A stretch of 64,000 bases of DNA from Pontibacterium sp049599735 (GCA_049599735.1 JBMYOX010000003.1:1-64000); one strand, 5' to 3'; counted from the first letter of the stretch, positions 17,462 through 26,779 are shown. A program made the numbers and translations. The notes: a model not told the origin generated them from the sequence alone.

Positions 17462-18325
17462 TTATAGCCCCCGCACACCCAGTAGCGGCTTTACGGCCGG
17501 ATACGCAAACACAGGCCCGTCTTTACAAACAAATGCAGCCCCATACTGACAGTGACCACAATGCCCTACTGCACACTGCATATTGCGTTCCATGCTCAGA
17601 TAAATATCGGCGGCGGCCAGCCCCATTTCCACCAGCTTTTCACTGGCGGCTTTTAACATACCCTCAGGCCCACATAACATTGCCAGACTATTTTCAGGCT
17701 TGCCCCGCGCTTGATCAAAGACTTCTGTCACCAGGCCATGATGAAACGGCCAGAGCGCCCCACCGTGATCAGCCGCAATCAGTACTTGTGTATGGGGCAG
17801 GCTGTTCCAATAATCATAGCGAGCCCGCCAGATCAGCTCATCCGAGTGCTTAACTCCCTGAATAATAGTTAACTCGCCAAACTGACTGCGCCTCATCAGC
17901 ACATAGTTGATCACCGCAACCACCGGTGCACAGCCCAGCCCGCCGGTAACAATCATCAGATCCCGGCCTTCTGCAGCCGCCATTGGCCAACCTCGGCCAT
18001 AAGGCCCACGTAAACCCAGACGCTCACCCTGACGCAATTTCGCCAGTCCATCCGTCACCCGCCCAACCGCACGAATGGTATGGCCGATTAAAGCCTCATC
18101 CTGGGGATCTGACACAATCGAAATTGGCACCTCACCCACACCGTAGAGGTAAAGCATATTAAACTGGCCCGGCTCAAAGCGGTAACGGGCCCGGGCAACC
18201 TCATCCACCAGTTTTAATCGCAGGGAATAAATGCTGGGTGACTCTTGAATAAATTCAACAACCTCTGCTTCCATCGGCAGACAGGCATTAGCTTGCGCTG
18301 TGTGCAGGCGCTGGCTGTTCTTCAT
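17462..18325 (-). CDS. Group 3b hydrogenase FAD/NAD(P)-binding (gamma) subunit
   Basis: Ferredoxin-NADP reductase-like diaphorase subunit, 287 residues. It has a flavin-binding barrel (YRFEPGQFNMLYLYGVGEVP, residues about 48-67), an NAD(P)-binding half (MIVTGGLGCAPV, about 124-135; LCGPEGML) and a C-terminal 2Fe-2S segment with C251, C256, C259 and C267 (CAVGHCGHCQYG). It transfers electrons between NAD(P)H and the hydrogenase subunits. It overlaps the upstream 4Fe-4S gene by four bases. Confidence 0.92.
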   Translation of the reverse strand: MKNSQRLHTAQANACLPMEAEVVEFIQESPSIYSLRLKLVDEVARARYRFEPGQFNMLYLYGVGEVPISIVSDPQDEALIGHTIRAVGRVTDGLAKLRQGERLGLRGPYGRGWPMAAAEGRDLMIVTGGLGCAPVVAVINYVLMRRSQFGELTIIQGVKHSDELIWRARYDYWNSLPHTQVLIAADHGGALWPFHHGLVTEVFDQARGKPENSLAMLCGPEGMLKAASEKLVEMGLAAADIYLSMERNMQCAVGHCGHCQYGAAFVCKDGPVFAYPAVKPLLGVRGL

Positions 18326-19431
18326 GGATTTTCACCGGTTATTTTGCAGGCTTCTTCAACAAAATCGATCGCTGCCGGACACCAGGTCGTACAACGACCG
18401 CAACCCACACAGCCACTGCGGCCGTATTGATCATGCCAGGTGTCCAGCTTATGGGTCATCCACTGCCTGTAACGGCTTTTTATATCAGGGCGCACCTGAA
18501 AACCGGCCAGATAAGCATGCCCGGCGGTAAAGCAGGAATCCCACTCCCGCCGATGTTCAGTCGTCCCGCCATCCAGCGCGGTCAAATCGCTTTCACTGTG
18601 ACAAAAACACGTAGGGCAAACCTGGGTACAGTTTCCACAGGCCAGGCAACGCTCGGCTATATCCTGCCATTGGGGATGATTCCGGTTAGCCTGTAATAAA
18701 TTGTGCAAAGGAATTTTGGGCAAAGCACGGGACTGAGCCTGTACCGCCTGATCATGCTGGTTTTTTATCGCTGCCCTGTGCTGCTCGCTTAAAGGTTGCA
18801 ATAGCAGTAAATCAACCAGTGCTTGTCCGGCATCACTGCCCGCCTCCGGCACAAAACCAGCATCCAGCTCCGTCAAATTAATATCATAACCGGCGGTCGC
18901 AGAAGGGCCGTCTCCGGTGGAAGCACAAAAGCAGGTATCCGCAGGCTGTGAGCAGTTCACGGAGACCAGAAACAGGCCTTTACGCCGGTCGGCATAATAA
19001 GTATCAACATAGTCACCCTGAAGGAAATGCTGATCCTGCAGACGTAAGGCCGCCAGATCACAGGCACGCACACCCAGCACCGCTTGTTTACGGCCGGGGC
19101 TTTCAGGCCGAATAAATTCGATACGGCCATCGGCCAGACGGCGCGCCTGCCAGATCACTTCCCCTGGAGTAAACAGAAAAGGCTTAAGCGCTTGCGGGCC
19201 ATTAGCCCAGGCAAAAAAACGCTCAGAGCCGGTTTGTGTAAGACGATAATGCCCTGGTGCCTGTTCATCCTGAACACCCACCGGTAACTGATCAATAGCT
19301 GTCAGCGCCTGATAAAGGATAGCGCCATCCTTAACCTGAGGCCCGGAAACCTCATAACCCTGCGCTTTCAGCAGATTTATCAACTGCTGCAACTGCGCCC
19401 TGGGCAAAAACCCGGCAGAACCTGTCGACAT
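18322..19431 (-). CDS. Group 3b hydrogenase 4Fe-4S (beta) subunit
   Basis: Iron-sulfur subunit like HydB of NADP-linked hydrogenases and AsrA of anaerobic sulfite reductase, 369 residues. Two 4Fe-4S motifs are visible: CLACGNCTQVC (C262-C272) followed by PTCFCH, and CVGCGRCTTWC (C341-C351). The N-terminal half includes GVRACDLAALRLQD and the CFC of TCFCAST, which are typical. It is first in the cassette and the following four genes overlap or nearly touch, so one mRNA is expected. The promoter should lie in the 147 bases before mutarotase, which is divergent. Confidence 0.92.
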   Translation of the reverse strand: MSTGSAGFLPRAQLQQLINLLKAQGYEVSGPQVKDGAILYQALTAIDQLPVGVQDEQAPGHYRLTQTGSERFFAWANGPQALKPFLFTPGEVIWQARRLADGRIEFIRPESPGRKQAVLGVRACDLAALRLQDQHFLQGDYVDTYYADRRKGLFLVSVNCSQPADTCFCASTGDGPSATAGYDINLTELDAGFVPEAGSDAGQALVDLLLLQPLSEQHRAAIKNQHDQAVQAQSRALPKIPLHNLLQANRNHPQWQDIAERCLACGNCTQVCPTCFCHSESDLTALDGGTTEHRREWDSCFTAGHAYLAGFQVRPDIKSRYRQWMTHKLDTWHDQYGRSGCVGCGRCTTWCPAAIDFVEEACKITGENP

Positions 19432-19578
19432 AAGCCCTCCTCTCCCTGTGACCCTGTCTTATTCAGATTAGAGCAAAGGCCCGAAATTCGAAAGTTAAGC
19501 TCTGAACATTTATTAATGCCCGCCCTCCCCGGTATCGGGTTATTATTTGCAACTCACTCTTAGCCGCCGGACGCTTCT

Positions 19579-20505
19579 ATGTCAGTCTCATCTCTTGAAA
19601 ATATCCTGAAACAAAGCCATAGCCTGACGCTGACCCACAGCAGCAAGTATTATCAATCCACATCACCAGGCCTGCCGTTATTGCGGGTGAGCAATGCATT
19701 TTGTGATGCCGTTATTTCGCTGCAGGGGGCTCAGTTACTTGAATTCAAAGCCAGGAGAGGCCCCCCGTTATTATGGTTAAGCCCGCAGGCGGTTTTCGAG
19801 CCAGAACAGGCTATACGCGGTGGCATTCCGGTTTGTCTGCCCTGGTTTGGTGTGAACACAAGCGATAAAGGCAAACCCAAACACGGCTTTGTGCGTAATC
19901 AGACCTGGGAACTGGAACACGTGGAAGAACCTGATGATGACAGTACACAACTGACCTTTGTCTACCGCAGCAGCGAACAGGACCAACTGCTTTTCCCCCA
20001 TGCCTTCAGTGCCAGGCTAAGGATGGTATTAGCCGATACGCTGCATTTACAACTGAGCATTACCAACCACTCGGAGCTGGCGGCTCCCTTTAGCTGGGCG
20101 CTGCATAGTTATCACGCTATCAACACACTGAAGGATGTCAGAGTGACCGGCCTTGAGGGCTTAACCTATCTGGATAACTGCCAGGGCTTAACCCCCGTTT
20201 TACAACAAGGGCCAGTGAGTTTTGGCACTGAAGTAGACCGGGTTTACGAAAGCGTACCCGACATTCAGACGATTGAGGGCAATCCCGGCATTCAGATCAA
20301 AGGCCAGGACTGTGATACCGCTATTGTCTGGAATCCGGGCCCGGCACTTGCGGCGAGCATGTCTGACGTTGGGCCTGATAATCATCAGGGCTTTGTCTGT
20401 GTAGAACGCGGCGCGGCATTTGCCAATAGCTGGACGCTGGCACCGGATGAAACCCGCACGGGCAAACTGTGGATTTCTGCAATCCACCGGAAAAACGGCA
20501 GCTAA
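19579..20505 (+). CDS. Glucose-6-phosphate 1-epimerase-type mutarotase (YeaD family)
   Basis: Aldose-epimerase fold enzyme that interconverts alpha and beta anomers of hexose 6-phosphates. Characteristic: AIRGGIPVCLPWFG, KHGFVRNQTW (catalytic His), ALHSYHAI (second His) and VWNPGPALAASMSD. 308 residues is the usual length. It is followed after 51 bases by folX on the same strand. Confidence 0.9.
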   Translation: MSVSSLENILKQSHSLTLTHSSKYYQSTSPGLPLLRVSNAFCDAVISLQGAQLLEFKARRGPPLLWLSPQAVFEPEQAIRGGIPVCLPWFGVNTSDKGKPKHGFVRNQTWELEHVEEPDDDSTQLTFVYRSSEQDQLLFPHAFSARLRMVLADTLHLQLSITNHSELAAPFSWALHSYHAINTLKDVRVTGLEGLTYLDNCQGLTPVLQQGPVSFGTEVDRVYESVPDIQTIEGNPGIQIKGQDCDTAIVWNPGPALAASMSDVGPDNHQGFVCVERGAAFANSWTLAPDETRTGKLWISAIHRKNGS

Positions 20506-20556
20506 CGGCTATAACTTTTAAGGCAAATAAGACAAATTCAAACACAAGGAGTATTT

Positions 20557-20925
20557 ATGTCGGTCAGCAATGCGGTTATCCATATTACCAACCTTCGGCT
20601 GCGCACTTTTATCGGTTTTAATCCCGATGAAATGACCAAACAGCAGGATGTGGTGATTAATATCGAAATTCACTATCCGGCACAAAAGGCTATTTGTAAT
20701 GATGATGTTGATGCGGCCCTGAACTATAAAATCATTACTAAAAAGATTATTGCTCACGTAGAAGCCGGTCACTTTAAGCTGTTGGAAAAGCTTGTCTCCG
20801 ATTTACTTGAACTCTGCACTGAACACCCCTGGACCGAGTACGCTAAAGTCCGGGTGGATAAACCCCATGCCCTGCGCTTTGCCGACTCAGTTGCCCTGTC
20901 ACTGGAGTGGCACAAAGACCTCTGA
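20557..20925 (+). CDS. folX: Dihydroneopterin triphosphate 2'-epimerase FolX
   Basis: Epimerises 7,8-dihydroneopterin triphosphate to dihydromonapterin triphosphate, the precursor of tetrahydromonapterin used by some phenylalanine hydroxylases. NLRLRTFIGFNPDEM, the aldolase-family catalytic region NYKIITKKI, and FKLLEKLVSDLL and KPHALRFADSV match E. coli FolX closely, better than FolB. 122 residues. The AAGGAG ribosome site is 7 bases before the ATG. Followed by a bidirectional terminator. Confidence 0.93.
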   Translation: MSVSNAVIHITNLRLRTFIGFNPDEMTKQQDVVINIEIHYPAQKAICNDDVDAALNYKIITKKIIAHVEAGHFKLLEKLVSDLLELCTEHPWTEYAKVRVDKPHALRFADSVALSLEWHKDL

Positions 20926-20932
20926 GCGCTAC

Positions 20933-20960
20933 AAAAAACCCCGCAATTAGCGGGGTTTCA
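20933..20960. terminator. Terminator between folX and dapB
   Basis: Stem CCCCGC/GCGGGG with loop AATTA, A run before and T run after. It serves the convergent genes folX and dapB. Confidence 0.88.
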
Positions 20961-20986
20961 AGTAACAGCTGATGTTATAGCGCAAC

Positions 20987-21790
20987 TTAATGCAGCTCTA
21001 AAACATCCTGCATATCGTAAACACCGTTAGCTTTACCATTCAGCCATTTGGCAGCTCGTACTGCGCCTTTGGCAAAGGTCATACGTGAGCTGGCCTTGTG
21101 GGTAATTTCCACACGTTCACCTTCAGTGGCAAACAACACGGTATGATCCCCGACCACATCACCGGCACGGATGGTTGCAAAGCCTATTTCTTTCTGTGTC
21201 CGTGCACCGGTCTGACCTTCACGCCCATACACAGCACATTCTTTCAGATCACGCCCCAACGCATCCGCCACGGCTTCACCCATACTCAGGGCCGTACCTG
21301 AAGGCGCATCCACTTTATGATGATGATGGGCTTCGATAATTTCCACATCGTAGTCATCACCCAGCGCCTTCGCCGCCATTGCCAGCAGCTTAAAACAAAG
21401 GTTCACACCCACACTCATATTAGACGCAAAGACCACGCCCATTTTGTCGGCGTAACTGTTCAGCTCGATTTTCTCTTCGTCTGTCAGGCCCGTGGTGCCA
21501 ATAATGATCTGTTTACCATTAGCTGCACACACCGCCATATTCGACAGAGTGACCTGAGGTGCTGTGAAATCAATCAGCACATCAAAATCATTAACCGCAT
21601 CGGCCAGACTGCCCACGATCTTAACATCCAGCTTACCCAGACCTGCCACTTCACCGGCATCGGCACCAATCAGCGAACTATTTGGCTCAACCACAGCAGC
21701 ACCCAGTGTTACACCGTCTGCCTGCTGAATAGCTTCAATATTGGCTCTGCCCATACGACCGGCGGCACCGGTCACTGCGATTCTGATCAT
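20987..21790 (-). CDS. dapB: 4-hydroxy-tetrahydrodipicolinate reductase
   Basis: NAD(P)H reductase of lysine and diaminopimelate synthesis. N-terminal Rossmann motif VTGAAGRMGR; catalytic signature EAHHHHKVDAPSGTAL containing the catalytic His and Lys; TTGLTDEEK between. 267 residues. It is not beside dnaJ directly as in some relatives; here cysE intervenes, 15 bases upstream on the same strand, so the two may be cotranscribed. Confidence 0.97.
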   Translation of the reverse strand: MIRIAVTGAAGRMGRANIEAIQQADGVTLGAAVVEPNSSLIGADAGEVAGLGKLDVKIVGSLADAVNDFDVLIDFTAPQVTLSNMAVCAANGKQIIIGTTGLTDEEKIELNSYADKMGVVFASNMSVGVNLCFKLLAMAAKALGDDYDVEIIEAHHHHKVDAPSGTALSMGEAVADALGRDLKECAVYGREGQTGARTQKEIGFATIRAGDVVGDHTVLFATEGERVEITHKASSRMTFAKGAVRAAKWLNGKANGVYDMQDVLELH

Positions 21791-21805
21791 TAAGCTGCTT
21801 CCTGA

Positions 21806-22627
21806 TTAACGGCAGTTATTATCTGCTTTCTTTTGATGGCGGATATTCTGATCCATATCCAGTGCGGGTTTTTCACAGTCGGGCCGACCCACAATTTTAG
21901 CCGGTACACCCACCACCGTGGTGTGGGGCGGCACATCTTCCAACACCACCGAACCACCACCGACTTTTGCACCGGCACCTACTTCGATATTGCCAAAAAT
22001 TTTTGCCCCGGCGGCAATCAGCACCCCTTCACGAATTTTAGGATGACGATCCCCACAATCTTTTCCGGTTCCACCCAGGGTAACGTTCTGCATAATAGAA
22101 ACGTCGTTTTCAATCACACAAGTTTCACCCACCACAATACCCGTGGCGTGGTCAAACATCACACCGCGCCCGATGCAGGCTGCCGGGTGAATATCGACTT
22201 GCTGTGCCGAACTGACCCGACTCTGAATATAACGGGCCATAGATTTTCGACCCTGCTTCCACATCCAGTTTGCAACCCGGTGGGCCTGCAGTGCATGGAA
22301 ACCTTTTAAGTACAGCAATACGGTTGATAACTTATCAATGGCCGGATCGCGTGTCTGCACCGCACTCAAATCGTGGCAGACTGCACAGATAATCTGAGGA
22401 TCGGACTCAAACGCCTGATCGATCATTTCTCGCAAGGTCACCGCTGGCACCACTTCATCCGCCAGCTTACCTGCCAGCAAATAAGATAAAGCAGAACCTA
22501 AATCACGATGACCAATAATAGTCGCGTGAAAAAAGCTGGCCAGAAAAGGCTCAGACTCGGCTTCAATCCGCGCCTCATCCTGAATCATTACCCAAAGTGC
22601 TTTGGGCTCTATTGGTATAGAGGTCAT
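21806..22627 (-). CDS. cysE: Serine O-acetyltransferase
   Basis: Makes O-acetylserine from serine and acetyl-CoA, the first committed step in cysteine synthesis. It has the N-terminal helical SATase domain (residues 1-140) and the left-handed beta-helix (DIHPAACIGRGVMFDHATGIV, GTGKDCGDRHPKI, GAGAKVGGGSVVL). 273 residues matches E. coli CysE, rather than the shorter NifP type. The C-terminal tail ends in basic residues, not the Ile seen in E. coli, so feedback and CysK binding may differ. Confidence 0.95.
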   Translation of the reverse strand: MTSIPIEPKALWVMIQDEARIEAESEPFLASFFHATIIGHRDLGSALSYLLAGKLADEVVPAVTLREMIDQAFESDPQIICAVCHDLSAVQTRDPAIDKLSTVLLYLKGFHALQAHRVANWMWKQGRKSMARYIQSRVSSAQQVDIHPAACIGRGVMFDHATGIVVGETCVIENDVSIMQNVTLGGTGKDCGDRHPKIREGVLIAAGAKIFGNIEVGAGAKVGGGSVVLEDVPPHTTVVGVPAKIVGRPDCEKPALDMDQNIRHQKKADNNCR

Positions 22628-22639
22628 AAAGCATCCTCT

Positions 22640-22664
22640 CTGAAACAGGCCACCTCAGGTGGCC
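22640..22664 (-). other. Inverted repeat between dnaJ and cysE
   Basis: CAGGCCACC/GGTGGCCTG can form a strong stem just after the dnaJ stop. On the minus strand only a short T run follows, so termination would be partial; it could also protect the 3' end of the dnaJ transcript. Confidence 0.6.
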
Positions 22665-22670
22665 TGAATC

Positions 22671-23801
22671 TTAGGTCATATCTTCAAAAAACTTCTTCAC
22701 CGAGTCAAAAAAACCATGCTTCTTCGGTGAATGTTTACTATTGCTCTGCTCCATTTCTGACTGGAACTCACGCAATAGCTCTTTCTGACGACTGCTCAGG
22801 TTAACCGGCGTTTCCACCACCGCACGTACCAGCAAATCACCTACCGCACCACCACGCACCGGCTTAACACCTTTGCCACGCAGCCGGAACAATTTACCCG
22901 TCTGAGTTTCAGCAGGCACTTTCAGCTTAACGCGACCATCCAGCGTAGGCACTTCCAGCTCGCCACCTAAAGCCGCATCAATAAAGCTAATCGGCACTTC
23001 ACAGTACAAGTGTTTGCCATCGCGCTCGAAAATTGGATGAGAGCGAACATTAACCTGAACATAAAGATCACCCGCAGGGCCACCATGACTACCTGCTTCA
23101 CCTTCACCGGCCAGACGAATTCGGTCACCCGTATCAACACCCGGTGGGATTTTAACAGACAGGTTTTTGGTTTTCTCGATACGGCCATGACCATGACAGT
23201 CAGAACAGGGATCTGAAATTACCTGGCCTTCGCCATGACAGGTTGGACAGGTCTGCTGCACAGAGAAGAAACCCTGCTGCATACGCACCTGACCATTACC
23301 ACCGCAAGTGCCACAAACACGAGGTTTAGTACCTGGTTTAGCACCCGAACCATGGCAGGTTTCACAACCCACCAGCGTTGGAACAGTAATGGTTTTTTCA
23401 ACACCACGCACAGCTTCTTCCAGCGACAGGTCCATGTTGTAACGCAAGTCTGCGCCACGCTGCACAGAACTGCGACGGCCACCGCCACCATTGAACATAT
23501 CACCAAACACATCACCAAAGATGTCACCAAAGCCACCGTCAAAACCGCCACCACCAAATCCGCCACCTGCACCCTGGCCCACACCGGCATGACCGTACTG
23601 GTCATAAGCGGCTTTTTTCTGGGCATCTGACAGCACTTCGTAAGCTTCATTTACTTCTTTGAAGCTTTCTTCAGCAGACTGATCGTCAGGATTGCGGTCA
23701 GGATGATATTTCATCGCCATACGACGAAATGCTTTTTTGATATCGCGGTCTGATGCATCCCGGGACACACCCAGTACTTCGTAATAATCTTGTTTTGACA
23801 T
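22671..23801 (-). CDS. dnaJ: Chaperone DnaJ (Hsp40)
   Basis: Delivers unfolded proteins to DnaK and stimulates its ATPase. The J domain has HPD at residues 33-35 (KYHPDRN), followed by a Gly/Phe-rich segment (about 75-110), four CxxCxGxG zinc repeats (CETCHGSG, CGTCGGNG, CPTCHGEG, CSDCHGHG) and a C-terminal substrate-binding domain. 376 residues. It follows dnaK at 157 bases with a large hairpin in between. Confidence 0.98.
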   Translation of the reverse strand: MSKQDYYEVLGVSRDASDRDIKKAFRRMAMKYHPDRNPDDQSAEESFKEVNEAYEVLSDAQKKAAYDQYGHAGVGQGAGGGFGGGGFDGGFGDIFGDVFGDMFNGGGGRRSSVQRGADLRYNMDLSLEEAVRGVEKTITVPTLVGCETCHGSGAKPGTKPRVCGTCGGNGQVRMQQGFFSVQQTCPTCHGEGQVISDPCSDCHGHGRIEKTKNLSVKIPPGVDTGDRIRLAGEGEAGSHGGPAGDLYVQVNVRSHPIFERDGKHLYCEVPISFIDAALGGELEVPTLDGRVKLKVPAETQTGKLFRLRGKGVKPVRGGAVGDLLVRAVVETPVNLSSRQKELLREFQSEMEQSNSKHSPKKHGFFDSVKKFFEDMT

Positions 23802-23851
23802 AATCCGGATCTAGCTATCGCGGTGGCCAGCCCTCAGGCCGGATACAACAA

Positions 23852-23886
23852 CGCGGGCCTGGGGTTTAAAGACCCCGAGTCCCGCG
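23852..23886 (-). other. Strong hairpin in the dnaK-dnaJ intergenic region
   Basis: A long imperfect palindrome: the outer arms are CGCGGG and CCCGCG, the inner arms GGGGT and ACCCC around a TTAAAG loop. It lacks a T run on either strand, so it is more likely an mRNA stability or partial attenuation element between dnaK and dnaJ than a full terminator. Confidence 0.6.
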
Positions 23887-23957
23887 ATGCATAGAATGGA
23901 TTTCACCCGGCACTCATGCATACCGGGTAAACTCCTTTTCAGTAATCAGACAATTAA

Positions 23958-25886
23958 TTACTTTTTATCGTCTTTCACTTCTTCAAACTCAGCATCAACG
24001 GCATCATCACCCGGTTTTTTGTCCTGCTTCCCGGCGTCACCTGCTTCACCCGCTTCTGCCTGCTGTGCAGCGTCTGCATACATTTTCTGTGCAACCACTG
24101 AAATCGCTTCCGTCAGCGCAGCGGTTTTAGTGTCGATGGCATCTTTATCGTCGCCTTTTAACACGTCTTCCAGCTCTGTACGGGCCGCTTCGACATTAGC
24201 TTTTTCTTCTTCAGTCGCCTTGTCACCGGCTTCTTCCATGGTTTTCTTCGCAGAATGAACCATCGCATCACCCTGATTACGGGCCTGCGTCAGTTCTTCA
24301 AACTTTTTATCTTCTTCTGCATGGGCTTCAGCGTCACGTACCATCTGATCAATCTCATCATCATTCAGGCCGGAAGAGGCTTTGATGATAATAGACTGTT
24401 CTTTACCGGTCGCTTTATCTTTCGCTGACACGTTAAGAATACCGTTGGCATCCAGATCAAAAGTTACTTCGATCTGAGGTACACCGCGTGGTGCCGGTGG
24501 AATATCTGCCAGGTCAAAACGACCCAGTGACTTGTTCTGCGTTGACTGCTTACGCTCACCCTGAACCACGTGAATGGTTACCGCCATCTGGTTGTCATCG
24601 GCTGTGGAGAAAACCTGAGACTTCTTAGTCGGGATCGTAGTGTTCTTATCAATAACCGGCGTTGCAACACCACCCATAGTTTCGATGCCCAGCGTCAGCG
24701 GTGTTACGTCCAGCAGTAGTACGTCTTTCACGTCACCGGCCAGTACTGCACCCTGAATAGATGCGCCCATTGCGACGGCTTCATCCGGGTTAACATCTTT
24801 ACGTGGCTCTTTGCCGAAGAATTCAGAGACAGCCGCCTGAACCATTGGCATACGGGTCTGACCGCCGACCAGGATAACTTCATCGATTTCAGATGGCGAC
24901 AGCTCTGCATCTTTCAGTGCGATGCGGCAAGGCTCCAGGGAACGCTTAACCAGCTCTTCAACCAGAGATTCCAGCTTAGCACGGGTCACTTTAACGTTAA
25001 GGTGCTTAGGACCGGTTGCATCCGCCGTAATATAAGGCAGATTCACATCCGTCTGCTGAGCAGAGGACAGTTCACATTTTGCTTTTTCAGCGGCTTCTTT
25101 CAGACGCTGCAATGCCAGCGGATCGTTGTGCAGATCAATGCCGGATTCTTTCTTAAATTCGGCTGCCAGATACTCGATCAGGCGCAGGTCGAAATCTTCA
25201 CCACCCAGGAAAGTGTCACCGTTGGTAGCCAGTACTTCAAACTGGTGCTCACCATCAACATCCGCAATCTCGATCACAGAAATATCAAAGGTACCGCCAC
25301 CCAGGTCGAATACCGCGATGGTTTTATCGCCTTTGGACTTATCCATACCATAAGCCAGTGCTGCTGCGGTTGGCTCGTTGATAATACGTTTAACTTCCAG
25401 ACCCGCGATACGGCCAGCATCTTTAGTTGCCTGGCGCTGCGCATCGTTAAAGTAAGCCGGTACCGTAACAACCGCTTCGGTTACTGCTTCACCCAGGTAA
25501 TCTTCCGCTGTTTTCTTCATCTTTTTCAGGATTTCAGCAGAGATCTGTGGTGCAGCCAGCTTCTCATCGCGAACCTGAACCCAGGCATCACCATTGTCAG
25601 CTTCAACAATCTTATACGGCACCATTTTGATGTCTTTCTGTACCACATCATCTTTAAAACGGCGACCGATCAAACGCTTGATCGCAAACAGGGTATTGTT
25701 TGGGTTGGTTACCGCCTGACGTTTTGCAGGCTGACCGACCAGTGTTTCACCATCTTCAAGGTAAGCAATGATTGACGGAGTGGTACGATCACCCTCAGCG
25801 TTCTCAATAACTTTGCTTTTATCACCATCCAGGATAGCCACACAGGAGTTGGTAGTCCCCAGGTCGATACCAATAATTTTACCCAT
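23958..25886 (-). CDS. dnaK: Chaperone DnaK (Hsp70)
   Basis: ATP-driven chaperone. The N-terminus MGKIIGIDLGTTNSCVAI, VFDLGGGTFDISVIE and ILVGGQTRMP are nucleotide-binding signatures; the substrate-binding domain starts near residue 390 after the LLLDVTPLTLGIET linker, and the C-terminus ends EEVKDDKK, the conserved EEVxD-like tail. 642 residues. Lies between grpE and dnaJ in the heat-shock unit. Confidence 0.98.
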   Translation of the reverse strand: MGKIIGIDLGTTNSCVAILDGDKSKVIENAEGDRTTPSIIAYLEDGETLVGQPAKRQAVTNPNNTLFAIKRLIGRRFKDDVVQKDIKMVPYKIVEADNGDAWVQVRDEKLAAPQISAEILKKMKKTAEDYLGEAVTEAVVTVPAYFNDAQRQATKDAGRIAGLEVKRIINEPTAAALAYGMDKSKGDKTIAVFDLGGGTFDISVIEIADVDGEHQFEVLATNGDTFLGGEDFDLRLIEYLAAEFKKESGIDLHNDPLALQRLKEAAEKAKCELSSAQQTDVNLPYITADATGPKHLNVKVTRAKLESLVEELVKRSLEPCRIALKDAELSPSEIDEVILVGGQTRMPMVQAAVSEFFGKEPRKDVNPDEAVAMGASIQGAVLAGDVKDVLLLDVTPLTLGIETMGGVATPVIDKNTTIPTKKSQVFSTADDNQMAVTIHVVQGERKQSTQNKSLGRFDLADIPPAPRGVPQIEVTFDLDANGILNVSAKDKATGKEQSIIIKASSGLNDDEIDQMVRDAEAHAEEDKKFEELTQARNQGDAMVHSAKKTMEEAGDKATEEEKANVEAARTELEDVLKGDDKDAIDTKTAALTEAISVVAQKMYADAAQQAEAGEAGDAGKQDKKPGDDAVDAEFEEVKDDKK

Positions 25887-26003
25887 TCTAATTCACTCCA
25901 AGTTTCTGACCGTTAAGACGGACAGCAATCAAATCTTTAAAAAAACCGTTGCAATCTATATTGGTGCACCCTGGCTACTTTCAAGGTATGTACCCAACTT
26001 TTC

Positions 26004-26612
26004 TTAGCCTTGTGCAACCATTACCATCGCCGGGCGCAACAGGCGACCGTGCAGGGTATAACCTTTCTGCATCACCGCAACAACGGTGTTAGGCGCGGCA
26101 TCTTCAGACGGCACCATAGACATAGCCTGATGCAACGCAGGATCAAAAGCAGCGCCGACCGGATTCACCTGCTCAACGTTAAATTTAGCCAGACCACCGA
26201 CAAACATATTCAGGGTCATTTCCACGCCTTCACGCAGGGATGCCGTACTTTCATCGTCACCGGCAGCGTCAAGCGCACGTTCCAGGTTATCGACAATCGC
26301 CAGCATCTCATTGGCGAATTTTTCCAGCGCAAATTTATGGGCTTTTTCCACATCCTGCTCGGCGCGGCGCCGCACATTCTGAACATCGGCCTGACCGCGC
26401 AACATCTGATCCTTCAAAGTAGCAACTTCAGCCTGTGCTACATCCAGCTGACTCATCAGCTCTGCAATGCTCTGTAATTCAGGCTCTGCTTCTTCAGCAG
26501 TGGCACCAGACGCTGCAACCGCATCTTCAGCAACTACATCACCTTCAACAACCGGTTGTTCCGTTGCTTCAGCGCCCGTCAGATCCGCTGCTGTTTTTTC
26601 TTCGTTCGCCAT
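26004..26612 (-). CDS. grpE: Nucleotide exchange factor GrpE
   Basis: Releases ADP from DnaK. About 202 residues: an acidic, low-complexity N-terminus (1-60), a long coiled coil (LDVAQAEVATLKDQMLRGQADVQNVRRR region) and the C-terminal beta domain (NPVGAAFDPALHQAM, VVAVMQKGYTLHGRLLRPAMV). The start is the ATG at 26612 (MANEEKT), with GGGAGA upstream; the open frame continues nine codons further. It is transcribed from a sigma-32 promoter upstream and is divergent from recN. Confidence 0.97.
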   Translation of the reverse strand: MANEEKTAADLTGAEATEQPVVEGDVVAEDAVAASGATAEEAEPELQSIAELMSQLDVAQAEVATLKDQMLRGQADVQNVRRRAEQDVEKAHKFALEKFANEMLAIVDNLERALDAAGDDESTASLREGVEMTLNMFVGGLAKFNVEQVNPVGAAFDPALHQAMSMVPSEDAAPNTVVAVMQKGYTLHGRLLRPAMVMVAQG

Positions 26613-26671
26613 TTGAAATCTCCCACTCTCGCCGCACATTAGTGCGGATACAGTAATTTACGCATGGGTTC

Positions 26672-26701
26672 TATATGGGGCCCGAAAAAAACCTTTTCAA
26701 C
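26672..26701 (-). promoter_or_regulatory. Sigma-32 heat-shock promoter of grpE-dnaK-dnaJ
   Basis: On the minus strand GTTGAAA (26695-26701) and CCCCATATA (26672-26680) are separated by 14 bases. This matches the RpoH consensus (CTTGAAA, 13-15 bases, CCCCATnT) except at the first base. It lies 60 bases before the grpE start. Confidence 0.85.
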
Positions 26702-26779
26702 GTTATTTCTCTGATTTTTTGTCTTAAAAAGCCTTTAGATTTGCAACAAAACAGATAATCGCTTATACATTACAAAACA

